DNA of 64,000 nucleotides, taken from contig OZ252262.1 of NCBI GenBank assembly GCA_965249965.1, positions 1,116,001-1,180,000 of the forward strand. Reading direction: 5' to 3'. This stretch comes from HXMU1420-13 sp965249965. GTDB lineage: Bacteria; Bacteroidota; Rhodothermia; Balneolales; Balneolaceae. Below the pieces are notes generated by a model, which was not told the DNA's origin, made no database searches, and worked only from the letters and a program-made list of their open reading frames with translations. Shown here one piece after another: positions 1-7,720 of this stretch; the first letter of the stretch is position 1, and every line of letters starts with the position of its first letter. The position numbers were made by a program, and so were the translations under genes.

Positions 1-534
1 TTAGGTGTAAGGGAGAGAAATGAGAATATTTCGTTTGATGAGTCCAAATTGAATAATAGATGGAGTAAAAACTATTTAAATGCAGAGTATGTGGAAAAAG
101 CCGTCATAGATACGTTATGGAGGACGGGTTTTATGTGGACTTATGACCCGGTAAATGGGGCGCTTAGATCAGGGATATCATCCGGAGATATTAATTTATT
201 CAAGAACGACTCTTTAAAAGCTAAACTTTTTGCCTGGGAAGATTTAGTAAAAGATCTGGATGAGGAGGAAACACGATTGATTAATCAAGAAATTGAAATC
301 ACTCCTTTCAAAGATAGGTTTATTCCAATGATGTATATGATTCACATTATTTCCAATGGTCAGGTTCCACCATCAAATTTTCAGCCTGAAATTATAGAAC
401 TGCTTCACCATCCTGATTTTGAAAATTACCTTATGGGGAAATTATCAGAGATCTTAAATATTAAGGCCGAGATGCGGGTGTTAGAAGACGAGGCAAAGCA
501 GATTATAAATTTACTCCAAGAGGAATTAGACTAA
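1..534 (+). CDS. DUF6090 family protein, C-terminal part (cut by window start)
   Basis: The frame is open to the first base of the window and there is no convincing start inside it, so this is the 3' part of a gene. The segment is the extracytoplasmic part of a DUF6090 protein. It contains the family core motif around SSGDINLFKNDSLK, which matches SAGKLSLITNDYIK and SAGLERIKNDSLR in the neighbouring genes. A short C-terminal helix rich in Glu and Leu follows. The conserved N-terminal membrane anchor must lie upstream. The stop codon overlaps the next MLRFF start (TAATG). Function is unknown. Confidence 0.75.
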   Translation, partial: LGVRERNENISFDESKLNNRWSKNYLNAEYVEKAVIDTLWRTGFMWTYDPVNGALRSGISSGDINLFKNDSLKAKLFAWEDLVKDLDEEETRLINQEIEITPFKDRFIPMMYMIHIISNGQVPPSNFQPEIIELLHHPDFENYLMGKLSEILNIKAEMRVLEDEAKQIINLLQEELD

Positions 535-671
535 TGCTCAGATTCTTCCAGAAAATCCAACTTCAGTCATTCCTGCGCAGGCAGGAATCCAGATCAGAAT
601 TAAAGGCTTTTTGTAAAAATCCAGATCCCCGCCTGCGCGGGGATAACCAAAGAGGAGAGCAGATATGCTAA
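534..671 (+). pseudogene. DUF6090 5' stub interrupted by a palindromic repeat
   Basis: The stub starts in a TAATG overlap with the preceding gene and reads MLRFFQKIQ. It then runs directly into an interspersed palindromic repeat and stops after 45 codons. The rest of the membrane anchor and the whole C-terminal domain are missing. It is most likely a remnant of an array member deleted or replaced at its 5' end. The short peptide has no membrane helix and is probably not functional. Its stop codon overlaps the next stub. Confidence 0.65.
566..647. repeat. Palindromic interspersed repeat (GTCATTCCTGC type)
   Basis: Two perfect hairpins stand close together. ATTCCTGC at 569-576 pairs with GCAGGAAT at 581-588, and ATCCCCGC at 625-632 pairs with GCGGGGAT at 637-644. 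The left end reads GTCATTCCTGC. This is the widespread class of short non-coding bacterial repeats beginning GTCATTCC. It has no coding capacity of its own and cannot move without a transposase supplied elsewhere. Confidence 0.75.
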
Positions 672-856
672 GATTCTTCCGCCACATCCTAAAATATAGA
701 CCGTCATTGCGAGGCATTCAGCGAAACAAATGCCGTGGCAATCTCGCGTTTAGTGATCCTATTTCAGAGATTGCTTCGTCGATTAAAATTGCCAACTTCA
801 TTTTAAAACTAGCCTCCTCGCAAAGACCTTTATTATTAATAAAAGGGGCAATTTAA
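665..856 (+). pseudogene. Second DUF6090 5' stub interrupted by a repeat
   Basis: The stub starts MLRFFRHIL, identical for the first 17 bases to the complete gene starting at 858. About 37 bases after the ATG it passes into a GTCATTGCGAGG-type interspersed repeat. The remaining 50 codons are repeat sequence read as protein, with no membrane helix. It ends one base before the next ATG. I regard it as a remnant and not a protein-coding gene. Confidence 0.65.
702..832. repeat. Interspersed repeat (GTCATTGCGAGG type)
   Basis: The left end GTCATTGCGAGG (703-714) is mirrored by CCTCGCAAAGAC near 815-828. Internal parts GTGGCAATCTCG and AGAGATTGCTTCG also face each other. This is the well-known bacterial repeat class with GTCATTGCGAGG and CCTCGCAATGAC ends, slightly degenerate here at the right end. 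Confidence 0.7.
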
Positions 857-857
857 T

Positions 858-1643
858 ATGCTAAGATTCTTCCGTACGCTCCGTCGCAAACTTCTTGAAG
901 AGGATAAAGTCCGCACCTATTTCTGGTATGCTATTGGAGAAGTGTTTTTAGTGGTGATTGGGATCTTGATTGCCCTGCAAATCAATAATATGAACATCGA
1001 ACGGCAGACACGTGAGGATGAGAAAACCTATCTACAGAATCTGAAACGTGATCTTCAGATAAATATCCGTTTGTTGGATGAAATCATTAAATACAATGAA
1101 GAAAATCTAGTTTCAACTTCGATGGTAGCTGCCATGTCTGAACAAGGTAAGATTGAAGACATCTATGCATTCATTGAAAATATTCAAATCACATTGATGG
1201 GTGGTAACCTTACTCCAAATCAAAATACCTTTGAGGAGATGAAAAGTGCTGGTAAACTTAGTCTGATTACCAATGATTATATCAAGCAACGATTGTTAGT
1301 GCTTGACGAGCAATTTATTCGGATTGAAGGAGGGGAAAAGCATGTACAAAGGGAATACGAGCAGTATATCTGGGATGAACTAGTAAATGTTATTAGCTAT
1401 AGAGAATATTCCGTAATGTCTGAATTACGTGAAGATCTCATGTTTGTCACCGACACAGCATACATCGAACGAAATAAGGCTCGAATGATTCGAGAAGGGG
1501 AAGAAATTCTGGCAAATACCCGATTTCAAAATGGATTGTATCTTTATGAAATGAATTACATCTACCTGAATTCGGTGTTCAAAGAAACCAAAACAATGGT
1601 CACTGAGCTAATCACTTTAATCGACTGGGAACTTGCAAAATAA
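858..1643 (+). CDS. DUF6090 family membrane-anchored protein (array member 1)
   Basis: This 261-residue protein has a basic amphipathic N-terminus (MLRFFRTLRRKLLEEDKVR), cytoplasmic by the positive-inside rule. One membrane helix follows at about residues 25-43 (GEVFLVVIGILIALQ), then a largely helical extracytoplasmic domain. The anchor ends in NNMNIE where its paralogues have NNWNE. The core motif SAGKLSLITNDYIK lies near residue 130. It belongs to the NKVR/IALQIN subtype of N-terminus. The stop overlaps the next start by one base, suggesting translational coupling. The family has no assigned function, and I see no enzymatic motif. Confidence 0.85.
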   Translation: MLRFFRTLRRKLLEEDKVRTYFWYAIGEVFLVVIGILIALQINNMNIERQTREDEKTYLQNLKRDLQINIRLLDEIIKYNEENLVSTSMVAAMSEQGKIEDIYAFIENIQITLMGGNLTPNQNTFEEMKSAGKLSLITNDYIKQRLLVLDEQFIRIEGGEKHVQREYEQYIWDELVNVISYREYSVMSELREDLMFVTDTAYIERNKARMIREGEEILANTRFQNGLYLYEMNYIYLNSVFKETKTMVTELITLIDWELAK

Positions 1644-2359
1644 TGCTACGCTTTTTCCGTCAAATCCGCCAGAAACTCATCGAACAGGAAAATATGCGCA
1701 AATATATATGGTACGCTTTAGGGGAAATTCTTTTAGTTATGTTAGGGATTTTGCTGGCTCTGCAGGTGAATAACTGGAATGAGCAGCGGAAAGAGTCAAA
1801 TCTTGAAATAGAGTTATTGAAAGAAATCCGGAGCGACCTTAAGGTAGACAGTATCAGATTCTCAGGTACCATCGAGTTTATGGAAGGACAAAATAAAAAT
1901 GCAGATGTGATCAGAGATCATATGGAAAATGACCTTCCCTACCATGATAGTCTTGACATTTACTTTTCCGCGGTTTCTTTCATGATTGGTTCAGCCGCGG
2001 AAACGGCAGGATTCGAAAGTTTAAATAATGCAGGAATTCTTACCGTCAGATCGGATTCCTTGCGGAAAGATATTTTGAATTACTATGAATATGCTTTGTT
2101 TGTAGAATCTGTAACCGGTCAGTTTGATCTCGCCGTTTTTTTCAGAGAGAGAATTTACCCTTCATATTTTAAATCTTTCTCTTGGGGTAATAGCGGTGCT
2201 AAGCCATCCGACTATGAGGCACTAAAGAAAAGCAACGAATTTAATATTGCTTTAGATTATGTACGAAATGACTCAGGGTATTATAAACGTCAATATGAAT
2301 TGCTGCTAACTGCATGTATCGACTTATTAAACAGGATTAACAACGAGTTGAGCAGGTGA
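1643..2359 (+). CDS. DUF6090 family membrane-anchored protein (array member 2)
   Basis: The protein has 238 residues and the ENMRKYIWYALGE form of the anchor. A single membrane helix (LLVMLGILLALQ) ends in VNNWNEQ. The outer part holds the core motif NAGILTVRSDSLRKDI at about residues 130-145, then a long helical region. The start is the ATG in a TAATG overlap with member 1. No signal peptidase site is evident, so it should stay anchored by its N-terminus. Its role is unknown, and its position inside the array suggests co-expression with the other members. Confidence 0.85.
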   Translation: MLRFFRQIRQKLIEQENMRKYIWYALGEILLVMLGILLALQVNNWNEQRKESNLEIELLKEIRSDLKVDSIRFSGTIEFMEGQNKNADVIRDHMENDLPYHDSLDIYFSAVSFMIGSAAETAGFESLNNAGILTVRSDSLRKDILNYYEYALFVESVTGQFDLAVFFRERIYPSYFKSFSWGNSGAKPSDYEALKKSNEFNIALDYVRNDSGYYKRQYELLLTACIDLLNRINNELSR

Positions 2360-2363
2360 CTTT

Positions 2364-3110
2364 ATGCTAAGATTTTTCCGAAATATCCGCCAAAAGCTTC
2401 TCGATAATGGGAATATTCGCAAATACTTCTGGTATGCTTTGGGTGAAATATTGCTGGTGATGATTGGGATTTTATTGGCCCTGCAGGTGAACAACTGGAA
2501 TGAAACTAAAAAAGCTGCTGCATTTGAAAGAACAACACTTAATCAGCTGAAGAGTGCTATAGAAGAGGATATTCAGTTTCTGGATGGACATTTAATAGGT
2601 AATCGAAATAATAGGAAACGTGAAGCTCATCAATATTTTGATAGAATCCTTATGGGAAAATCTGTAGATAAGGATTCCTTGGTAGCTCATTTTAATTGGT
2701 TAAGATTTACTTCTCAATTTCAATATAACCCGGGCCCTTATGAAAGCATTAAATCTGCCGGTTTGGAAAGGATTAAAAACGACTCTTTACGAAGTAAGAT
2801 TTCAAATTTATATGATTTCCATTTGCCTAGAACAGAAGCTCTCATCGACTGGGCATTTATGGAACAGACAAAAGCAGTTGAATTACATTATCCAGAGTTA
2901 GTTAATCAACCTGCAATATTTGTTGAAGAAGGCGAGGTACATATTTATAAAAGCTTGAAAAACATTGATTTCAAAACAAATCCTCATTTCCTGGAATTAC
3001 TGGATAAGTCAATATTTGCAACTGAATGGGTTCGTCAAGGATATGAAGATGTGAGTTCAAAATTTCATGAACTCGAGCAGTTAATTGAATCTGAATTAGA
3101 GGGTTCTTAA
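2364..3110 (+). CDS. DUF6090 family membrane-anchored protein (array member 3)
   Basis: This 248-residue protein starts MLRFFRNIRQKLLDNGNIRK. Its membrane helix (LLVMIGILLALQ) ends in VNNWNET. The outer domain contains the clearest copy of the shared core, YESIKSAGLERIKNDSLR, at about residues 132-149. Only four bases separate it from member 2, and the next ATG follows its stop codon immediately. No catalytic residues can be recognised. Outer domains of members 1 to 3 can be aligned only around the core motif. Confidence 0.85.
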   Translation: MLRFFRNIRQKLLDNGNIRKYFWYALGEILLVMIGILLALQVNNWNETKKAAAFERTTLNQLKSAIEEDIQFLDGHLIGNRNNRKREAHQYFDRILMGKSVDKDSLVAHFNWLRFTSQFQYNPGPYESIKSAGLERIKNDSLRSKISNLYDFHLPRTEALIDWAFMEQTKAVELHYPELVNQPAIFVEEGEVHIYKSLKNIDFKTNPHFLELLDKSIFATEWVRQGYEDVSSKFHELEQLIESELEGS

Positions 3111-4169
3111 ATGCTCCGATTCTTCCGACAAATCCGAAAAACGCTTATGGAACAGAATAAAGTTCGCAAATACCTCGTGTATGCTTTAGGGGAAATATTT
3201 CTAGTTGTAATTGGGATTCTGATCGCGCTACAAATCAACAATTGGAATGAGGAGAGAAAACAGGAAGAGGAAGCTGTTAAAGTGCTCAAGGACTTTCAGC
3301 AATCTATACAGAGTAATCTTTCTATCGATTTCCATCTCATGCCCATGATTCAACTGGATTCTGTGCACTACCATATTTTCAATAAAAGCCTGGAAGTAGA
3401 TTTATTAGATAAATCGAGAATGATCCGTCCCAGAGATTTAATCATAGACCCAATGACTACTTTTGCAAGAACTACAGGGTATTTAGAAAATCAAAATGTA
3501 AGTACCATTTTAGAAAATGAGCGCATATTCCCTGAACGCTTTTCACGATCCTTGTTTTTGGTTCGCAGATTAAACGCGGCATTTCAAACCATGAAAAGTG
3601 AGGGGGAAGAAATGCAGGAATTACAGCAGGAAAATCTCTTATATATGAGTTCCAAGGAATGGATGTACAATTCAGATGACGAAAGTATGAGGAAACGTAT
3701 CGAGTTTTATCATACGGATACGTTTTTCCGAAATCGACTCAAACATTTCAATGAGTTGAATTCCAGGATTTCTTTACAATATGATATCTGGACAAAATAT
3801 CAGCTACTGTTTTGGCTGGAATTTCAAATGGTAGTAGACGGAAAAGAATTTATAGACTTGATTGAACCTGTAAAAACATTAGGGTATAAAATTGCCGAGG
3901 TTGTGCCATGTAATAATGAGGCCATTGAAAACCCTTTTCATTCTTTTGACTACTGGATTCCGATATATAACAGTACGTCGGAACCAGTAGAAATTTATTG
4001 GCGTAATCCGGATACGGGCGAGCAGAATATATTCGGTATACTCCAACCCGGCGCATTAACTGCAAGTTATACACGAAACGATTTCCCTTTCATTCAGGTG
4101 GGAAGTAATAATACTTGCCAGCAGCAATACGCAACAAGCTGGACAGACTTTATTGTAATTAAGGATTGA
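3111..4169 (+). CDS. DUF6090 family protein with C-terminal pVHL-beta-like domain (array member 4)
   Basis: At 352 residues this is about 100 longer than most array members. Residues 1-50 are the standard anchor (NKVRKYLVYALGE type, NNWNEE). Residues 50-265 are a helical outer domain with a weak version of the core motif. Residues about 278-352 form a separate beta-rich segment: IPIYNSTSEPVEIYW, then LQPGALTASYTRNDFPFIQV. This has the pattern of the von Hippel-Lindau beta domain: an asparagine-serine turn, a V-x-I-Y-W strand, a L-x-PG turn, and a final aromatic strand. The pVHL assignment rests on pattern only. Such domains bind peptides or form extracellular beta-sandwiches in other proteins. 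Confidence 0.75.
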   Translation: MLRFFRQIRKTLMEQNKVRKYLVYALGEIFLVVIGILIALQINNWNEERKQEEEAVKVLKDFQQSIQSNLSIDFHLMPMIQLDSVHYHIFNKSLEVDLLDKSRMIRPRDLIIDPMTTFARTTGYLENQNVSTILENERIFPERFSRSLFLVRRLNAAFQTMKSEGEEMQELQQENLLYMSSKEWMYNSDDESMRKRIEFYHTDTFFRNRLKHFNELNSRISLQYDIWTKYQLLFWLEFQMVVDGKEFIDLIEPVKTLGYKIAEVVPCNNEAIENPFHSFDYWIPIYNSTSEPVEIYWRNPDTGEQNIFGILQPGALTASYTRNDFPFIQVGSNNTCQQQYATSWTDFIVIKD

Positions 4170-4174
4170 GGCCA

Positions 4175-5218
4175 ATGTTGAGATTTTTCCGCCAAATCCG
4201 CCAAAAACTTATCGAGAAAGAAAATATGCGCAAATATATCTGGTACGCGTTAGGGGAAATACTGTTGGTGATGGTCGGGATTTTACTCGCGCTACAGGTA
4301 AATAACTGGAATGAGCAAAGGAAAAACAGAGCATCAGCTGAATTAATTTTGGCAGGAGTAAGTGCTGATTTATTGAACGACGTTCGAGAAGCACAGCTCG
4401 TACTAAACCGAATTGACCGAATCACAGATTATGCAAACAAATTTCAAAAGGATTCAATATCCAATGAAGATATCTGGTATTTGTACCGATTAGGAATGGA
4501 ATGGAATGCGTTTGTTATGAATAAGGAGTCTTACTTAACTCTTAACGATAACAAGGATAAAATTCCGGACAAGTATCAAGAAGTTACCGCTGGTTTAAAC
4601 GAGTATTACACACGATCGGAGACCGGTATAAATGCCAAACAGGCACATATTGAACAGCATATACTGGATTACAACAAATATCTCGCCAATAATAAAGAAT
4701 GGTATATCGATTTTGCTACTGGTAATTATACCACTGAAGTGGCTGATTATTTTAGTACTTCTGAATTACATAAACAAAATGTTGCACTGTACACTAAGCT
4801 ATTGAAAGATGTGACTACGCAACTTACTGAGGTTCGCAATAGAGCTCGATTCTTCTATCTGATTTTACAAAACCTATTATATGATGAGGTAAATTATTCA
4901 CCGTACATCGAGTTATCTGATTTGGAAATTGACAAAGAAAAAGCCGCCGGATTGTCTGGAACTTATCGAGTTAATAATACAACCGACTTTGAAATTAACA
5001 TTGAAAACGTAAATCAGGTTTATACCATAGTTTTTAATGGCTCAAACCTTATCGATGTAGCACCTTTTATACTCAAAGATATGCCTGGTGATACTTTGGG
5101 GTCTATGGTGGATGGTGATGTGCTGGTAATAAAAAGAGATTCTGATAATAAAATAAATAGCTTAGTTATGATTCAGGAAACTGGTGTCTCATTTGAACTT
5201 TTAAGAATCGATAATTGA
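4175..5218 (+). CDS. DUF6090 family protein with C-terminal DUF3471-like domain (array member 5)
   Basis: I place the start at the ATG at 4175, because the family invariably begins MLRFF and the in-frame TTG at 4166 lies inside the previous gene. The protein has 347 residues. The anchor is the ENMRKYIWYALGE subtype and the membrane helix is followed by VNNWNEQ. Helical residues 50-245 carry a divergent core. Residues about 255-347 are beta-rich: LSGTYRVNNTTDFEINIE, then IVFNGSNLIDVAPF, and later VLVIKRDSDNKINSLVM. That order resembles the small DUF3471 barrel found at the C-terminus of many secreted serine hydrolases. The resemblance is by pattern, without alignment. Confidence 0.75.
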   Translation: MLRFFRQIRQKLIEKENMRKYIWYALGEILLVMVGILLALQVNNWNEQRKNRASAELILAGVSADLLNDVREAQLVLNRIDRITDYANKFQKDSISNEDIWYLYRLGMEWNAFVMNKESYLTLNDNKDKIPDKYQEVTAGLNEYYTRSETGINAKQAHIEQHILDYNKYLANNKEWYIDFATGNYTTEVADYFSTSELHKQNVALYTKLLKDVTTQLTEVRNRARFFYLILQNLLYDEVNYSPYIELSDLEIDKEKAAGLSGTYRVNNTTDFEINIENVNQVYTIVFNGSNLIDVAPFILKDMPGDTLGSMVDGDVLVIKRDSDNKINSLVMIQETGVSFELLRIDN

Positions 5219-5227
5219 ATCAGATTA

Positions 5228-6001
5228 ATGCTTAAATTTTTCCGTCAAATCCGCCGCAAACTCATCAAACAGGAAAATATGCGCAAATATATCTGGTACG
5301 CCTTAGGAGAAATTCTGTTGGTGATGATTGGGATTTTGTTGGCTTTACAAGTGAATAATTGGAATGAGGGAAATAAAGTCAGGGCGCAGGAGAAAATTCT
5401 TAAAGAAAACCTGATAGAATCTGTACAATGCGCAGGTGAGGATGCAGACATCTTTATTGAGGCGGAGGAATCAAATATTATAGTATTGGAACAAATACTA
5501 AAGAACTGGGAGAACTTATCGTATGATGATATTGAAAATCAATTCCGTCCTTTTCAGGATAACAATTTTTCACCATTGTATAATATATCTGGTTACTCAC
5601 AATTCTACGATCCCGAGACAGATATATATAATACCGCAGTGAGTGATGGGTCCATTTCAATTATACAAGACAAAGATTTACTTCAGTTATTGCATAGGTT
5701 ATATAACTATGTGGTGCCCAGAGTTAATGAGCTTATGGAAGAAGAATACACTCTAAGCCGTAGTATAAATGATCACATTGCGATACGGTATGAATCCCTA
5801 TTTCTGAAAAGTTCAATTGCAGATTCAACCATTATCAGACCACGCCTGTGGACGGAAGATACTTATCAAAAACTTTTCACAGAAATGAGTAATGATGGAG
5901 TTTTGAAATATAAACTGTCACAAAGAATTGAATTTAAAAGATCTAGGTTGTTAATAATGAGACAGGCAAAAAGAATTATCGAATTAATTACTACTCCATA
6001 A
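5228..6001 (+). CDS. DUF6090 family membrane-anchored protein (array member 6)
   Basis: This 257-residue protein is the only member starting MLKFF. Its N-terminal 45 codons are very close to those of member 5 (ENMRKYIWYALGEILLVM), but the outer domains differ entirely. The core motif is weak (SDGSISIIQDKDLLQLL, about residues 138-154). It contains a Cys in the outer domain near residue 65 (QCAGEDAD). The gap to member 5 is nine bases and to member 7 three bases. The contrast between near-identical anchors and unrelated outer parts is the main point of interest. Confidence 0.85.
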   Translation: MLKFFRQIRRKLIKQENMRKYIWYALGEILLVMIGILLALQVNNWNEGNKVRAQEKILKENLIESVQCAGEDADIFIEAEESNIIVLEQILKNWENLSYDDIENQFRPFQDNNFSPLYNISGYSQFYDPETDIYNTAVSDGSISIIQDKDLLQLLHRLYNYVVPRVNELMEEEYTLSRSINDHIAIRYESLFLKSSIADSTIIRPRLWTEDTYQKLFTEMSNDGVLKYKLSQRIEFKRSRLLIMRQAKRIIELITTP

Positions 6002-6004
6002 ATT

Positions 6005-6745
6005 ATGCTCCGCTTCTTCCGCCAAATACGAAAAAAACTTATGGAACAGAATAAAGTCCGAACGTACCTGCTGTATGCTACCGGAGAGATCGCACTTGTG
6101 GTCATTGGGATATTGATTGCACTACAAATCAACAACTGGAATGAACAACGAAAACAGCTACATCTCGCAGATCAATATCTGGAAGAGATCGTCTTTAACT
6201 TGGAAAAAGACATTGATCTTATTGATTCTGTGATTGTATTCAACACCATAAAAATTGGTAGGCTGTCCAAATCAATTGACCACTATTTTAAATGGGAAGA
6301 AGATGAGCGTTTCAGAGATAGTTTAGCGGTTAAGGTAAGTGATGGATTTATAGCAAACACCCAATTATTCAGAGCAAACAGAACAGCTCTTGAGGCAATT
6401 TTAGGGTCCGGAAATTTAAATATTCTACCTAAAGATATAAGAATAAAAATTACTGAATATTATGATGCTGCCACTTTGAGTGAAGAAGAAAATGAGCGGG
6501 CACTTATGCTAACCCGCGACGCTCTTCAGGATAAGCTTCTTAAGAGTGTGATCACTCGTGAGGTAATAGCGCAGTCAATGAATTTATCTATCTCTACAGG
6601 TGAGGTTGAGGAAGAGCCATTTAAAGCAGACTTATCAATCGTTATTGACATGGGCTTTTTATCTTTTATTGAAGCTGAAAGAGTTACAAATCTTGAGATC
6701 TTAAAACTCAAAGCAAAAGAGCTCATCTCATTAATTGAAAAATAA
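6005..6745 (+). CDS. DUF6090 family membrane-anchored protein (array member 7)
   Basis: This 246-residue protein starts MLRFFRQIRKKLMEQNKVRT. Its membrane helix (ALVVIGILIALQ) ends in INNWNEQ. The core motif is LGSGNLNILPKDIRIKITEYYDA at about residues 136-158, given here as the family reference for the G-x-L-x-x-I/L spacing. The C-terminal helix is rich in Glu and Lys (KLKAKELISLIEK). The start overlaps nothing, and there is one base between its stop and the ATG of member 8. Confidence 0.85.
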   Translation: MLRFFRQIRKKLMEQNKVRTYLLYATGEIALVVIGILIALQINNWNEQRKQLHLADQYLEEIVFNLEKDIDLIDSVIVFNTIKIGRLSKSIDHYFKWEEDERFRDSLAVKVSDGFIANTQLFRANRTALEAILGSGNLNILPKDIRIKITEYYDAATLSEEENERALMLTRDALQDKLLKSVITREVIAQSMNLSISTGEVEEEPFKADLSIVIDMGFLSFIEAERVTNLEILKLKAKELISLIEK

Positions 6746-6746
6746 T

Positions 6747-7493
6747 ATGCTCCGCTTCTTCCGCCGTATCCGCCAAAAACTTATGGAACAAAACAAAGTT
6801 CGAACTTACCTCCTTTATGCAATCGGTGAAATTCTATTGGTGGTGATTGGAATCCTGCTGGCTTTGCAGGTTAATAACTGGAATGAATCAAGAATTGAGA
6901 ATAACCAGTTACAGAACTACTATTCAAAAATTATTGAAGAAATTGATTCATCTATTCTCCAGATAAATGCAGGTATTAAGAGCAGCGAATATATTCTTGA
7001 GACAAACAAAAGAAGCCTTCAGCTTATTTCCTCCGGACATCCCGATTCGACAGCTGAATTGTCGAATACCTTGGGTGCACTGGGAACAGCCTGGTTTACT
7101 ATTCTGTCATTTCCGGTAATTGACGAATTTCAGCGAACCGGATATTTGTCTAAAGTACAAGATGATTCATTGAAAATATTGTTTCAGAAATTTTCTGAGC
7201 GTTATAAAGATTTTGAGTCTTTAAACGAGTATCTGGACAGGCAATATCAAAACACGATAGAACCCTACTTAATTAATAATCTGAATTATTCTGAAGTGGC
7301 CTTACCAGTATATAAAGCTATGGTCGTTGAGGGAGGTCCTCAGACAAATTACCAACATCTGGCAAAGGATTTAGCTACCTGGAATATAATCACGCTAAAA
7401 CTTGAATTGACTACATTGTATCTGGAAAGGCAAATCCGGTTTAAAGAACTCATGAACAATTTGATTTTACAATTAGATAAAACCACTACTTGA
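6747..7493 (+). CDS. DUF6090 family membrane-anchored protein (array member 8)
   Basis: I use the ATG at 6747, because an in-frame TTG at 6735 would add four residues lying inside the previous gene. The 248-residue protein has a mixed anchor: the first half is the NKVRTYLLYAIGE subtype, while the second half (GILLALQVNNWNE) matches the ENMRKY subtype. The outer domain carries FQRTGYLSKVQDDSLKI as the core and ends in a helical stretch. It is the last intact member of the array. The mixture of subtypes could reflect recombination within the anchor or simple drift. Confidence 0.85.
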   Translation: MLRFFRRIRQKLMEQNKVRTYLLYAIGEILLVVIGILLALQVNNWNESRIENNQLQNYYSKIIEEIDSSILQINAGIKSSEYILETNKRSLQLISSGHPDSTAELSNTLGALGTAWFTILSFPVIDEFQRTGYLSKVQDDSLKILFQKFSERYKDFESLNEYLDRQYQNTIEPYLINNLNYSEVALPVYKAMVVEGGPQTNYQHLAKDLATWNIITLKLELTTLYLERQIRFKELMNNLILQLDKTTT

Positions 7494-7504
7494 AAGTAAC
7501 AGAA

Positions 7505-7720
7505 ATGCTCCGCTTTTTCCACAAATCAAGTTTTGAACCGCAGATTAAACGGATGTATGGATTAGCACAGAAATTGTCATGTCGAGCTACGCCGAGACTT
7601 CTGCAAAGTGCCATTGAAGATTTAGATTATATAGATTTCTCCCCTTCGACGAGCTCAGGGATCGAAGTGACAAGCCACGGCTCATCGCCATCCCTCAATC
7701 CCATTAATTCGCGGTTCTAA
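7505..7720 (+). pseudogene. Third DUF6090 5' stub interrupted by a repeat
   Basis: The stub reads MLRFFHKSSFEPQIKRMYG and then enters a GTCATGTCGAGC-type repeat near base 7574. The reading frame continues by chance through the repeat to a TAA that overlaps the next MLRFF start (TAATG). There is no membrane helix and no outer domain. The 71 codons are unlikely to encode a functional protein. Confidence 0.65.
7574..7673. repeat. Interspersed repeat (GTCATGTCGAGC type)
   Basis: The left end TTGTCATGTCGAGC and the right end GATCGAAGTGACAAG form imperfect inverted ends. Between them are CGCCGAGACTTCTG and TTTCTCCCCTTCGACGAGC, the usual internal parts of this repeat class in Bacteroidota-type genomes. 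No coding potential. Confidence 0.65.

Noticed and set aside
566..647. CRISPR array from the clustered palindromes
   Set aside because: There are no regularly spaced identical direct repeats and no cas genes. The units are single interspersed repeats of different types.
665..856. 63-residue protein of the second stub as a genuine small gene
   Set aside because: After the first 12 codons the sequence is a known class of interspersed repeat, with no membrane helix.
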